This document shows positions 17,684-27,170 of a DNA stretch of 64,000 bases, piece by piece. Below the pieces are notes generated by a model that was not told the origin of the DNA, did no database searches, and was given only the letters and a program-made list of their open reading frames with translations. The DNA is taken from assembly GCF_900115155.1 (NCBI RefSeq), contig NZ_FOVM01000005.1:223313-287312 (forward strand). The letters are read 5' to 3'. The stretch comes from Mycetocola miduiensis (GTDB lineage Bacteria; Actinomycetota; Actinomycetes; Actinomycetales; Microbacteriaceae). The number at the start of each line of letters is the position of its first letter. Within the stretch, counting starts at the first letter, position 1. The translations under genes were made by a program, and so were the position numbers.

Positions 17684-19126
17684 CTACCGTTCGGCTGCCT
17701 CCGTCTGCAGGTCACGCTGGAAGCTCGCGTAACGGGCGAGGTGGGAGGGACGGCGGCGGAGGACCAGCCATCCGATGCCGAGCAGGACAAACCAGACCGG
17801 CGTGACAAGCAGCGCCAGAAAAGTGTCCGGTTGCGTTGTCAGCGCCCACAGCACGAACGCGAAGAAGGCGAAGACGGCCCACACCATGGGGATGCCGCCC
17901 GGCATCCGGTACGCGGACCGCTCGTGAAGCTCTGCCCGGCGCTTCCGGAAGGAGAGGTAGCTCGCGAGGATCATCGACCACACGAAGATGAAGCAGACGG
18001 CGGACACGGTGGTGACCATCTCGAATGCCTTGCCGATGTCCTGGCCCGCGTACATCAGGACGACTCCGGAGAGCAGAAGGACGCACGAAAGGAAGAGCGC
18101 GTTCTGCGGCACCTTGCGCCGGGAGAGCGCGGCGAACCTGGCCGGGGCGTCGCCCTCCTTCGCCAGGCCGTACACCATGCGCGACGTGGAGTAGATGCCG
18201 GAGTTGGCCGAGGACATGGCTGAGCTCAGCACCACGAGGTTGACCACCGTTGCGGCCGCACCGAGCCCCGCGAGGGAGAACATGGCGATGAAGGGGCTGC
18301 GGCCGGACTCGAACTGCGTCCACGGCGTGACCGACATCAGGATGATGAGGGCGCCCACGTAGAAGAGCAGCACGCGGATCGGGATGGCATTGATGGCCTT
18401 GGGCAGATTCTTCTCGGGATCCTTGGCTTCTGCTGCCGTTGTGCCAACGAGCTCGATACCGACGAACGCGAAAACGGCGATCTGGAAACCGGCGACGAAG
18501 CCCATGAACTCGTTCGGGAAGAATCCTCCGTGACTCCACAGGTTGCTGAACGTTGCGGGTCCGGCGTCAGAGCTGAATCCGCTGAAGATCATGAACATGC
18601 CCACAACGATCAGGGCCGCGATGGCGATGATTTTGATTAGCGCAAACCAGAATTCGGTCTCGCCGAACGCCCGGACGGTGGCCAGGTTCAGCAACAGCAG
18701 GATGCCCACCGTCGCGAGGCCGGGGATCCACAGCGGGAGCCCAGGCCAGAGTTCCTGCGAGTAGCCTGCGATCGCGATCACGTCGGCTATTCCGGTGATC
18801 ACCCAGCAGAACCAGTAGGTCCAGCCGGTGAAGAACCCGGCCCACGGCCCGAGGAGGTCGGCCGCGAAATCGCTGAACGATTTGTAGTTCAGGTTGCTCA
18901 GCAGCAGTTCACCCATAGCCCGCATGACGAAGAACAGCATGAAGCCGATGATCATGTAGACGAAAATGACCGAAGGACCGGCCGCCGAGATCGTCTTGCC
19001 TGAACCCATGAAGAGTCCCGTGCCGATGGCCCCGCCGATGGCGATGAGCTGGATGTGCCGGTTGCTCAGCTGCCGTTCGAGGTGAGGGGCGTCGACACGT
19101 GTTGACGAAATGCTCTGGACCGCCAT
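17684..19126 (-). CDS. cycA: D-serine/D-alanine/glycine-type amino acid permease
   Basis: 480 residues with 12 membrane helices. Long stretches match Escherichia coli CycA as I remember it: LSNRHIQLIAIGGAIGTGLF, MGSGKTISAAGPSVIFVYMI, WTYWFCWVITGIADV and FVGIELVGTTAAEAKDPEK. The amino acid/polyamine/organocation superfamily glycine motif is intact. It imports glycine and D-alanine or D-serine by proton symport. It appears to be a single gene; its 5' region (19127-19338) shows no recognisable operator. Confidence 0.92.
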   Translation of the reverse strand: MAVQSISSTRVDAPHLERQLSNRHIQLIAIGGAIGTGLFMGSGKTISAAGPSVIFVYMIIGFMLFFVMRAMGELLLSNLNYKSFSDFAADLLGPWAGFFTGWTYWFCWVITGIADVIAIAGYSQELWPGLPLWIPGLATVGILLLLNLATVRAFGETEFWFALIKIIAIAALIVVGMFMIFSGFSSDAGPATFSNLWSHGGFFPNEFMGFVAGFQIAVFAFVGIELVGTTAAEAKDPEKNLPKAINAIPIRVLLFYVGALIILMSVTPWTQFESGRSPFIAMFSLAGLGAAATVVNLVVLSSAMSSANSGIYSTSRMVYGLAKEGDAPARFAALSRRKVPQNALFLSCVLLLSGVVLMYAGQDIGKAFEMVTTVSAVCFIFVWSMILASYLSFRKRRAELHERSAYRMPGGIPMVWAVFAFFAFVLWALTTQPDTFLALLVTPVWFVLLGIGWLVLRRRPSHLARYASFQRDLQTEAAER

Positions 19127-19338
19127 GGGAACTCAATCGTTCTGGTGGCGCGTCGGCGCCAGGATTCGGTGTGTGAGGGGTACTTCAACGGCACCTGTGC
19201 ATGGCTGCGGGATTCTCCCGCCGCAGAACAATGGCTTGTTCAGTGTGCCCGTGTCATTCGAAGGGAAGTGACGCGAACACACATTACGTGACGCCGGGCC
19301 GCTCACAAAAACGGCGCATCGGCTACGCAGACGTCGAC

Positions 19339-20064
19339 CTAGAGCCAGCCGGCCAGGTACTTCGCGTCACGCTCGTACGCCACTGCTTCAGCTCGCAGGT
19401 GCGGTTTGAACAGCTCATCCGCCTTCTCGACCGAGAACTCGGCGAGGTTGAGAAGCCGTGTCACCGCGACTCTGACCACGTCCTTCCAGGAGGCATCCGA
19501 CCCGTACTCGCGAAGGAGAAGTTGGATGCGACCGCGTGCATCTTCAGGGCCAGGCGCGCCGTCTGGCGGCAGTGCCGTCAGCGGGCACGCCCTTGTCGCG
19601 AAATACGCGATGTCCCAGATCCGCGGCCCCGGTGAGCACATGTCGAAGTCGATGGCGCCGGTGATTCGCCCCTCACCGTTAAACGCGAGGTTGTGCGGCG
19701 CGAAGTCGTTGTGGCAGACGACCTCGGAGGGGATTTTCGTCGGCGACTGCCACACAGCGTCGTCGATGCCGAACCCGATCGACGCGTCGTGGAGCTGCCG
19801 CAGCATCCTGGCGCCGTCGACGAGGACGGCTTCGTCCCAGACCCAGGCCGGCAAAGGGTACTCCGGCACCATCCCCTCGACATAGCTCAGGATTTCGGTC
19901 TCCGCCTCGCTCCCGATCGGCGTCGGCGCCCAGTCAACGCCGTTGCGCGCCAGGTACCGGAGGTAACGGTGCACCGTCGGCGTCCACGGGCCGGCCTGGC
20001 GTCGAACCGTGTTCCCCACCCGGGAGACCGCGTTCATGTTGCCGCCGGAGCGAGCGCCGTTCAT
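19339..20064 (-). CDS. Aminoglycoside phosphotransferase (APH)-family kinase
   Basis: 241 residues. The kinase-like catalytic loop VCHNDFAPHNLAFN and the Mg-binding IDFDMCSPGPRIWDIAY are intact, typical of APH/choline-kinase folds. The N-terminal lobe is short and the Gly-rich nucleotide loop is not obvious, as in many small actinobacterial members. The substrate is unknown and resistance should not be assumed. The ATG lies 2 bp after the SDR stop codon, indicating an SDR-APH operon. Confidence 0.83.
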   Translation of the reverse strand: MNGARSGGNMNAVSRVGNTVRRQAGPWTPTVHRYLRYLARNGVDWAPTPIGSEAETEILSYVEGMVPEYPLPAWVWDEAVLVDGARMLRQLHDASIGFGIDDAVWQSPTKIPSEVVCHNDFAPHNLAFNGEGRITGAIDFDMCSPGPRIWDIAYFATRACPLTALPPDGAPGPEDARGRIQLLLREYGSDASWKDVVRVAVTRLLNLAEFSVEKADELFKPHLRAEAVAYERDAKYLAGWL

Positions 20065-20066
20065 GC

Positions 20067-20831
20067 TCAGGCCTTCATCATCAGATCGCCGCGCATGACC
20101 TTGTGCGGCGCTGCCTGTGCCACCGGTTTCACGGTGATCGAATCAAGGTTGATGTGCGCGGGCAGTTCGACGGCGTGAACGATGGTCTCGGCGATGTCCT
20201 CAGCGCTGAGCGGATTGCGGACGTCGTCGTACACGGCATCCGCTTTCGCCTGGTCACCGCCGAACCGGACCAGTGAGAATTCCTCCGTGTGCACCATGCC
20301 CGGAGCGACCTCGATCACCCGGATCGGCTCGCCGGCCAGTTCAAGCCGGAGAACCTGCAGCAGTGCCCGCTGGGCGAACTTCGCCGCGTTGTAGCCACCG
20401 CCGCCCTCGTACGCCACCGTGCCGGCGATCGACGTAATGCCGACGATCGACGCGGCATCCGCCTGGCGCAGAATTGGCAGCAGGGCTGAGATGACTCGTT
20501 TCGTCCCGAGCACGTTGATGTCGAACATGCGGGCCCAGTCGTCGGGGTCTCCTGCTTCGACCGAGTGCATGCCGAACGCGCCACCGGCGTTACAGATGAG
20601 GGCGTTCGCCCCGCCGGATGCCGCGACGACGTCCCGCAGGGCGTCGACGTCGGCCTGCACTGTCAGGTCGGCGGTGACCACCTGCGCTCCGGTCTCAGCG
20701 GCGAGCGCTTCCAGCCTGTCCGCCCGCCGAGCGACGCCGACCACGTCCCAGCCTCGCGACCGGAACAGCCGCACGGTTGCGGCTCCGATCCCTGAGCTCG
20801 CTCCGGTCACGATTACGCGTTGTGCACTCAT
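20067..20831 (-). CDS. Short-chain dehydrogenase/reductase
   Basis: 254 residues, classical SDR. Nucleotide loop TGASSGIGAATVRLF lies at the N-terminus, with ICNAGGAFG, ITSIAGTVAYEGGGGYNAAK (Ser-Tyr-Lys catalytic set) and VIEVAPGMVHTEEF. The GVARR after the second strand suggests NADP(H) preference. It is close to YdfG/YMR226c-type hydroxy acid dehydrogenases. It is the first gene of a two-gene operon with the APH-like kinase; substrate unknown. Confidence 0.9.
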   Translation of the reverse strand: MSAQRVIVTGASSGIGAATVRLFRSRGWDVVGVARRADRLEALAAETGAQVVTADLTVQADVDALRDVVAASGGANALICNAGGAFGMHSVEAGDPDDWARMFDINVLGTKRVISALLPILRQADAASIVGITSIAGTVAYEGGGGYNAAKFAQRALLQVLRLELAGEPIRVIEVAPGMVHTEEFSLVRFGGDQAKADAVYDDVRNPLSAEDIAETIVHAVELPAHINLDSITVKPVAQAAPHKVMRGDLMMKA

Positions 20832-20960
20832 GGCTTCAGCCTAGGGCGACGCCATTACGTTCTATTGCGAACGGCGTTGTCTCGCTTTCGCTCTGTGCCT
20901 AGTCTCGAAGGAACGAGCATCCGTTATCTTCCACCCGATTGAGAAAACGAGGGGGCTATC

Positions 20961-22286
20961 ATGGCCGATTCCAACCCCGCCTGGCAGTTCGAAACCAAGC
21001 AAATCCACTCGGGCGCCGCCCCGGACCCGACCACCAAGGCGCGCGCGACCCCGATCTACCAGACGACCAGTTACGTGTTCGACAGCGCAGACCACGCAAA
21101 GAACCTCTTCGCGCTTGCCGAGTTCGGCAACATCTACACCCGCATCCAGAACCCGACCCAGGCCGTCGTCGAGGAGCGCATCGCCGCGCTCGAAGGGGGC
21201 ACCGGCGCCCTCCTGCTCGCGTCCGGCCAGGCCGCGTCGACCTTCTCGATCCTCAACATCGCGCAGGCCGGCGACCACATCGTCTCGTCGTCGTCGATCT
21301 ACGGCGGCACGTACAACCTGTTCAAGTACACGCTCGCGAAGCTCGGAATCGAGACGACGTTCGTCGAAGACCAGGATGACGCCGACGAGTGGCACCGGGC
21401 GATCCGTCCGAACACGAAGGCGTTCTTCGCCGAGACCATCGGCAACCCGCGCATCAACATCCTCGACGTCTCGCTGGTGTCGAGCATCGCCCACGAAGCC
21501 GGCATCCCGCTCATCGTCGACAACACGATTGCGACCCCGTACCTGATCCGCCCGTTCGAGCACGGCGCAGACATCATCGTTCACTCCGCGACGAAGTTCC
21601 TCGGCGGTCACGGCACTGTCATCGGCGGTGTGATCGTCGACGGCGGCACCTTCGAGTGGTCGAAGAACGTCGAGAAGTTCCCCGGCCTTACCGAGCCCGA
21701 TCCGTCGTACCATGGCGCGAGCTACACGACAGCGGTGGGTGACGCGCTCGCCTACATCATCAAGGCTCGGGTGCAGTTGCTCCGTGACCTCGGATCGGCG
21801 ATCGCCCCGGCGAGCGCCTGGCAGCTCATCCAGGGCATCGAAACCCTGTCGCTCCGGATCGAACGCCACGTGCAGAACGCGCAGGAGATCGCCGAGTGGC
21901 TCGACGCCCACCCCGACATCGCAAGCGTCAACTACTCGGGGCTTCCGTCGAGCCCCTGGTATGCGGCCGCCAACAAGTACGCCCCCAAGGGTGTCGGCGC
22001 CGTGCTGTCGTTCGAGCTCAAGGGCGGCGTCGACGCCGGACGTGAACTCGTGAACACGCTGAGTCTGTTCTCCCACCTCGCCAACATCGGCGATGTGCGT
22101 TCACTCGTCATCCACCCGGCGTCGACGACACACTCGCAACTGACCCCGGAGCAGCAGCTCACAACGGGTGTCACACCCGGGCTGGTACGCCTCTCCGTCG
22201 GTCTCGAGAACGTCGCCGACCTCAAGGCCGACCTCGAACAGGGACTCGCAGCAGCGCGCGCGGTGGTCGTCGCCGCCCGCGGCTAG
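20961..22286 (+). CDS. metY: O-acetylhomoserine sulfhydrylase
   Basis: 441 residues, cystathionine-synthase family. The PLP lysine is K212 in HSATKFLGGHGTVIGG, with KARATPIYQTTSYVF near the N-terminus and TTHSQLTPEQQLTTGV at the C-terminal end. The length and ANKYAPKGVGAVLSFELKGG fit MetY, which makes homocysteine from O-acetylhomoserine and sulfide. metX, which supplies the acetyl ester, lies about 1.2 kb downstream in the same direction, interrupted by an MpaB-family gene. A strong terminator follows metY. Confidence 0.93.
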   Translation: MADSNPAWQFETKQIHSGAAPDPTTKARATPIYQTTSYVFDSADHAKNLFALAEFGNIYTRIQNPTQAVVEERIAALEGGTGALLLASGQAASTFSILNIAQAGDHIVSSSSIYGGTYNLFKYTLAKLGIETTFVEDQDDADEWHRAIRPNTKAFFAETIGNPRINILDVSLVSSIAHEAGIPLIVDNTIATPYLIRPFEHGADIIVHSATKFLGGHGTVIGGVIVDGGTFEWSKNVEKFPGLTEPDPSYHGASYTTAVGDALAYIIKARVQLLRDLGSAIAPASAWQLIQGIETLSLRIERHVQNAQEIAEWLDAHPDIASVNYSGLPSSPWYAAANKYAPKGVGAVLSFELKGGVDAGRELVNTLSLFSHLANIGDVRSLVIHPASTTHSQLTPEQQLTTGVTPGLVRLSVGLENVADLKADLEQGLAAARAVVVAARG

Positions 22287-22296
22287 CTGTCACTCT

Positions 22297-22335
22297 CCTG
22301 TGGCGGTCCCGCAAGGGGCCGCCACAGGTGTTTTC
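22297..22335 (+). terminator. Intrinsic terminator of metY
   Basis: CCTGTGGCGG (22297-22306) pairs perfectly with CCGCCACAGG (22319-22328) around a 12-nt loop, followed by TGTTTTCG. It lies 11 bp after the metY stop. Confidence 0.85.
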
Positions 22336-22353
22336 GCGGGTTACCCTCGGTGG

Positions 22354-23259
22354 ATGAGTACGCTCACCGACGTGTGGCGGTCCCACCTTCTCAGCACCCT
22401 GTCCGGTTCCAGCGACGGCAGACCGCGCTGGGTGGACCGCATCGAGGAGGGCTCTGACGCGGGCTTCTTCGGCCCCGGTTCCGCCTCATGGGCCGTGCAC
22501 GGCGGACTCGCGACCATGGTCGCCGGCATCCGTGCTCTCCTCCTGCAGACGCTTCACCCGGGTGCGATGGCCGGCGTCCACGACTGGTCGAGGTACCGCG
22601 AGGATCCCCTCGGCCGTCTGTCCGGGACCATCCAGTGGCTCGTCACCGTCACATTCGCCGACACGGCGACTGCCCGCCGTGAATCCGCCCGGGTCGGAAC
22701 CTTTCATCAGCGAGTCGCCGGTACGTACACCGACACGACCGGCGCCATCCATCCGTATTCCGCTGGCGACCCGAACCTGCTGTCCTGGGTGCACATCGTC
22801 TTCACCGATTCGTTCCTCGCCTGCCACACGCTCTGGGGTGACCCCATCCCGGGTGGCGCCGACGCCTACGTCCGAGAATGGGCGCAGGCGGGCGAACTCG
22901 TCGGGGTCGTCGACCCTCCGCGGTCGGCGGCCGAACTCACCGACGCCCTCGACGCGTACCGGCGTGACGGCATCCTGCAATACGACGAGCGAGTCGCCGA
23001 GGCTGTGCGTTTCATCCGCAACCCTCCGCTTCGCCGGTCGATCATGCCCGCGTACCGCGTGATGTTCGCCGGTGCTGTCGCATCTATCCCGCGGGAGTAT
23101 CGGGAGCTGCTCGGGCTGCGCCGTTCCCGGCTTCCTGTGATAGCCGCGACGGGTCTGGTGCTCGGCGCCGTCCGTCGGATCCTCGGCTCGTCGTCCACCT
23201 CGGAGGATGCCGCACGCAGGCGCATCGCCCGGCTGGCCGAGCCGGCATCCTCTCGCTGA
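22354..23259 (+). CDS. Oxygenase MpaB family protein (DUF2236)
   Basis: 301 residues from ATG 22354; the longer open frame overlaps the metY end. Conserved family segments are LLLQTLHPGAMAGVHDWSRY, GRLSGTIQWLVTVTFAD, and SWVHIVFTDSFLACHTLWG, with histidines (HPGAM, GTFHQRV) that probably hold haem, as in the rubber oxygenase Lcp/MpaB group. No signal peptide is seen. The physiological substrate is unknown. It sits between metY and metX but behind a terminator, so it is probably not part of methionine synthesis. Confidence 0.85.
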   Translation: MSTLTDVWRSHLLSTLSGSSDGRPRWVDRIEEGSDAGFFGPGSASWAVHGGLATMVAGIRALLLQTLHPGAMAGVHDWSRYREDPLGRLSGTIQWLVTVTFADTATARRESARVGTFHQRVAGTYTDTTGAIHPYSAGDPNLLSWVHIVFTDSFLACHTLWGDPIPGGADAYVREWAQAGELVGVVDPPRSAAELTDALDAYRRDGILQYDERVAEAVRFIRNPPLRRSIMPAYRVMFAGAVASIPREYRELLGLRRSRLPVIAATGLVLGAVRRILGSSSTSEDAARRRIARLAEPASSR

Positions 23260-23284
23260 CGCGTGCGACCGGCTGGATGGGCGC

Positions 23285-23373
23285 TTGCTCGGTCACCAAT
23301 GGTTGTTGAAGTCGCTGCTCGGTCGCGAATGGATGAAGATTCCGCCCGCGAGCAACCCGTCCCGACCGAGCAA
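23285..23373. repeat. Direct and inverted repeats in the metX leader region
   Basis: TTGCTCGGTC (23285-23294) and TGCTCGGTC (23316-23324) are direct copies, each extended by a similar AATGG-TG-TGAAG tract. Their exact complement GACCGAGCAA lies at 23364-23373. Alternative hairpins could therefore form upstream of metX, whose ATG is at 23470. I do not see a known SAM riboswitch core. Regulatory meaning is inference. Confidence 0.4.
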
Positions 23374-23469
23374 CGGGTACCCCGCCTCCACCCGCGCCCA
23401 ACATTCCGAGGCAACCGAGCCCGTCGTAACACTGCCCACCGGGCGTGCAGGAGCCGACACAATGGATGC

Positions 23470-24702
23470 ATGGACTGGCAGACCCCCGAAGACACGGTTC
23501 CGTCCAGCTTCATCACCGAGGAGCTGGCCAGGCAGGTGCTCGGTAAACCCCCGGCGACGGGCGCCTGGCGCGACGGCGACCCCGCCGGCGAGCGCCTGTT
23601 CGCGGACCTCGGCGCTTTCGACTTCGAATCGGGCGGCCACCTTCCCCACGTCCGTCTCGCCTATGAGACCCTCGGCACGCTCAATCCCGAGAAGGACAAC
23701 GCCGTCCTCATCACCCATGCCCTCACCGGTGACAGTCATGTGACCGGCGACGCCGGCCGCGGTCACGCGACCGCCGGCTGGTGGAGCAGCATCGTCGGCC
23801 CGGGCCTCGCCATCGATACCGACGTGTGGTTCGTCGTCACACCCAACATGCTCGGCGGCTGCCAGGGCTCCACCGGCCCCGCGTCGTTCGCCCCCGACGG
23901 GTACGAGTGGGCGACACGGTTCCCGTACACGACCATCCGAGATCAGGTCCGAGCTCAGGTACAGTTCGCAGACCTGCTCGGCATCGACCGCTGGGCCGCT
24001 GTCGTCGGCGGGTCCGTCGGCGGCATGCACGCCCTGGAATGGGCGGTCGGCTACCCCGACCGGGTCGAGCGGCTCGCGGTCCTCGCCGCTCCCCCGCACA
24101 CCACCGCTGACCAGGTCGCGCTCAACTCGGTACAGATCGAAGCAATCCGGATGGACCCGCTGTTCGCCGGCGGTCACTATTACGACGCCCAGGACGGCAA
24201 CGGCCCGCACCGTGGGCTTGCCCTCGCGCGGCGGATGGCGCTGCTCAACTACCGCAGCCCGTCGGAGCTCAACGCCCGGTTCGGCCGCACCTGGCAATCG
24301 GCGATCAGCCCCCTCGGCGACGGCGGCAAGTACGCCATCGAGTCGTACATCGACTTCCACGGCAACAAGTTCACCCGTCGGTTCGACGCCAACAGTTACA
24401 TCACGCTCGTCGAGGCCATGAACTCCCACGACATCGGGCGCGGCAGGGGCGGAATCGACGCGGCGCTTGCCCGCGTGAGCGCCGCAACCCTCGTCCTCGG
24501 CATCGATTCAGACCGGTTGTTCCCGCTGGAGGGGCAGGAGACGATCGCGCGAGGCATCCGTTCGAACATCGACGGCGACGTTCCCGCCGTCATCACCTCG
24601 GACTTCGGCCACGACGGCTTCCTGATCGAAGCGGATGCCGTGAGTGCGCACCTGAGGCGGTTGCTCGACACCGCAGACCGGCGAGCCGCCTGGGTCTCCT
24701 GA
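23470..24702 (+). CDS. metX: Homoserine O-acetyltransferase
   Basis: 410 residues from ATG 23470; the frame is open upstream but that region is intergenic in character. It has an alpha/beta-hydrolase fold: YETLGTLNPEKDNAVLI, HALTGDSHV, nucleophile S182 in VVGGSVGGMHALEW, acid in LGIDSDRLFPLEGQ, and His in DFGHDGFLIE. MetX acetylates homoserine with acetyl-CoA; MetY then adds sulfide. A repeat-rich 210-bp leader precedes the gene. Confidence 0.93.
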   Translation: MDWQTPEDTVPSSFITEELARQVLGKPPATGAWRDGDPAGERLFADLGAFDFESGGHLPHVRLAYETLGTLNPEKDNAVLITHALTGDSHVTGDAGRGHATAGWWSSIVGPGLAIDTDVWFVVTPNMLGGCQGSTGPASFAPDGYEWATRFPYTTIRDQVRAQVQFADLLGIDRWAAVVGGSVGGMHALEWAVGYPDRVERLAVLAAPPHTTADQVALNSVQIEAIRMDPLFAGGHYYDAQDGNGPHRGLALARRMALLNYRSPSELNARFGRTWQSAISPLGDGGKYAIESYIDFHGNKFTRRFDANSYITLVEAMNSHDIGRGRGGIDAALARVSAATLVLGIDSDRLFPLEGQETIARGIRSNIDGDVPAVITSDFGHDGFLIEADAVSAHLRRLLDTADRRAAWVS

Positions 24703-24774
24703 CCTCAGGAACCCTAGACTTCTCGACATGATCGGCTGTGGCGACGACTCGGGCTGCGGCCTGCGGGGAACGTC

Positions 24775-25971
24775 ATGAGCCCGTCCCGTCTGAGTGCGGA
24801 GGAGCGGGACCGGTTCTCCTGGCAGCTGGCGAGGCTTCTGTACCGCACGACCCGGCTGTTCGGGGTCACCGGCGCCGCCGTCGCCGCGATCTGCATCTGG
24901 TTGCCGGGAGCGATGACCCTCTCGAACGCCGTCGCCTGCTCGAGCCTCCTCGCCGCGCTGACCGCGACCCAGCTCCTGATGACCCACCGCCCGCATCCGC
25001 TCTGGATGGTCCTCGCCTTCTCGCTCGGGCTCTCGCTGATCGCCGGTATCTACATGCCGGCGAATGGGCAGCTCAACATCGCCACGACTGGCGCCATCTC
25101 CGCCATCGGCGCGTGGGGAATCGGCTCAATGGCCACCATTCTGGTGTCGTCGTGGGGCCAGGTGCTCGTCCTCCTCGGCGCACTCGCCTCTACCATCGCC
25201 TACATCCTCCTGCTCACCCGCGCCAGCGAACCCCGAACCGGTTCCATACTTCTCTCCATCGTCACGGGCTGGGCGATCTCGACCCTGTTCGGCATCTGGC
25301 TCCGGTCGAGTTTCCCGCGCGTGATGCGGAGGGTTTCGAGCATCGGCCGGGCACACAACGTCGAACGGCGTGCAAGCGAGACCGAGGCGCAACGGCACCG
25401 CGACGCGCGCCTGCTTCACGACACGGTCCTCGCAACCCTCACCCTCCTCGCCCACTCCGGAGTCGGCGTACCGGCGGAGTCCATGCGTGCCCAGGCCGAA
25501 TCCGACGGGCTCCTCCTCAAACGGCTGCGCCTCGGCGAAACGCCGCAGCCCCGCTCATCCGGTGAATACACCCTGACCAACACCGCCGAGCTCTCGCTCG
25601 GTGGAACACTCGAAGCCCTCAAAGGGCGGTTCGGTTCGATGGGCCTCGACATCGAATGGCACGGATCAGGCCAGATCGGCCTGCCCGGAACGAAGCTTGA
25701 GGCGTTCATCCTCGCTCTGTCGGAATGCCTCGAGAATGTGCGACGGCACTCAGGCGTGAACGAAGCTCACGTCACCCTGAGCGACGACGGTGAGATGGTT
25801 CGCGGGGTGGTGACGGATGCCGGCAGCGGCTTCGACCCGGCGACCGTCCCCGACGGAAAACTCGGCTTCGCCGACTCCGTCGTCGCGCGCGTTCGCGATG
25901 CGGGCGGGAGCGTCCGCGTCTTCAGCGCCCCGAGTGCGGGCACGACCGTCGTCCTGGAGATGCCGAAATGA
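24775..25971 (+). CDS. NarL-type sensor histidine kinase
   Basis: 398 residues. About six membrane helices (residues 28-180) precede a basic linker and a short dimerisation helix with H215 in RLLHDTVLATLTLLAHSG, the HisKA_3-like phosphoacceptor. The ATPase domain has ALSECLENVRRHSGVNEAHV (N box), VTDAGSGFDP (G1) and SAPSAGTTVVLEMP (G3). It overlaps the next gene as ATGA. The cognate regulator is two genes downstream. The input signal is unknown; the small extracytoplasmic loops suggest membrane-embedded sensing. Confidence 0.87.
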   Translation: MSPSRLSAEERDRFSWQLARLLYRTTRLFGVTGAAVAAICIWLPGAMTLSNAVACSSLLAALTATQLLMTHRPHPLWMVLAFSLGLSLIAGIYMPANGQLNIATTGAISAIGAWGIGSMATILVSSWGQVLVLLGALASTIAYILLLTRASEPRTGSILLSIVTGWAISTLFGIWLRSSFPRVMRRVSSIGRAHNVERRASETEAQRHRDARLLHDTVLATLTLLAHSGVGVPAESMRAQAESDGLLLKRLRLGETPQPRSSGEYTLTNTAELSLGGTLEALKGRFGSMGLDIEWHGSGQIGLPGTKLEAFILALSECLENVRRHSGVNEAHVTLSDDGEMVRGVVTDAGSGFDPATVPDGKLGFADSVVARVRDAGGSVRVFSAPSAGTTVVLEMPK

Positions 25972-27143
25972 ACCGCGTGACCGAACGACCCGACCGCGTC
26001 GCATCGGCACGGGCGACGCTGGGCACGAGCCAGCTGGGCACCTCACTGGCCGTCGCGGGCAGCATGGTGGTCCTGCACTCGTTCTTGCGGTTCCTGTTCT
26101 CCCTGGGCGACCTTCCGAATCCGCTGCTCAACGCGAGTTCCTGGCTGTTGCTCCTCGCGGCATCCGTTTTCTCGATCATCGCGGTGCGCGCAAGTGGTTA
26201 CCTCCTCGGAAACCTCACCTTCTCCTTCCTTCTCGGCAGCCTCGCCGTCGTTGTCGCGCTCGACCTGGCCGCGGTGTGGCACGCAGGCAGCGACAACGTC
26301 TACCCGACCGCGGCGATCGCCGCGGGAGGTGTGCTCCTGGGTACCGTCACGCTGCGTTCGGTGCGCGACGTCGCCATCAGCTCAGGCGTCCTCGGAGCCG
26401 CCCTCGTCGTGACGTTCCTGAGCCGACCGGATGTCGATCCGCTCTACGTCGGGGCGGAAGTCCTGCTGACCACGCTCGCCGTGATGCCCCCGCTCATCGC
26501 GTGCATCCTCGTCGCGTCGTACCGCCGTATGGTGCTCATGGCCCTCGACCGCGTGCTCATCCAGAGCACCGTCATGGCGCCCGCATTCGGGGTGAGCATG
26601 CTCGAGTCTGAGGAACTCGCGCAGGTGGACCTCGAGGTCGAGCAGTTGTTCGACGACATCTCCTCCGGGCGCGAGCCCCTCCCCCTCGAACCCGACCGCG
26701 CCCACCGGGCCGGTGAACTTTCCACGGTGCTTCGGCGCCACCTCATCGCCGGCCGGCGCCACACCTGGCTGCACCATGCCATCGCTGAGTCGGACTTCCT
26801 GTCGGTTTCGGTCGAGCTCCGTGACGACGAAGCGCTTGCCGCGCTCCTTGACCAGCGCCAGCGAGATGGCCTCCTGTCGGCGCTCTGGCTCCTCATGTAC
26901 GGCGAACAGCGCACGACGAGGCATGCCGTCGTGACCTTCGGTCCGTCAGCTCCTGTGGCATCGACAGGACGCCCCCGGGTGCGATTCCCCATCGAGATCG
27001 AGGCCCGCGGCATGCGACGCGTCGACGTGGAACCCGCCACATGGCAGCATTTAGGCCGCACGGGACGCTATGTTGATACAACGACGACGGGGGCCCTCAT
27101 GGTCGTCATCGAGTGCGCGGTCGATAGTCCGATCGATCAATAA
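25968..27143 (+). CDS. Membrane protein of a two-component operon, function unknown
   Basis: 391 residues. Roughly six hydrophobic segments span residues 24-185, followed by a soluble C-terminal half with no recognisable motif (no histidine kinase boxes, no known enzyme signature). It overlaps the kinase stop by 4 bp and precedes the regulator by 27 bp, so it must be co-expressed with both. Its topology resembles that of the kinase N-terminus, so it may be a degenerate kinase-like partner or co-sensor; that is inference. Confidence 0.75.
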   Translation: MNRVTERPDRVASARATLGTSQLGTSLAVAGSMVVLHSFLRFLFSLGDLPNPLLNASSWLLLLAASVFSIIAVRASGYLLGNLTFSFLLGSLAVVVALDLAAVWHAGSDNVYPTAAIAAGGVLLGTVTLRSVRDVAISSGVLGAALVVTFLSRPDVDPLYVGAEVLLTTLAVMPPLIACILVASYRRMVLMALDRVLIQSTVMAPAFGVSMLESEELAQVDLEVEQLFDDISSGREPLPLEPDRAHRAGELSTVLRRHLIAGRRHTWLHHAIAESDFLSVSVELRDDEALAALLDQRQRDGLLSALWLLMYGEQRTTRHAVVTFGPSAPVASTGRPRVRFPIEIEARGMRRVDVEPATWQHLGRTGRYVDTTTTGALMVVIECAVDSPIDQ

Positions 27144-27170
27144 CCGAGGACTCACAGAGGAGAACGATAG

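Noticed and set aside
19339..20064. Aminoglycoside resistance gene
   Set aside because: APH-fold kinases of this size are common housekeeping or uncharacterised enzymes; nothing indicates drug specificity or mobility.
20832..20960. Possible SAM riboswitch upstream of metY
   Set aside because: The 129-bp region has hairpins but none of the conserved core bases I can recall for SAM-I or SAM-IV.
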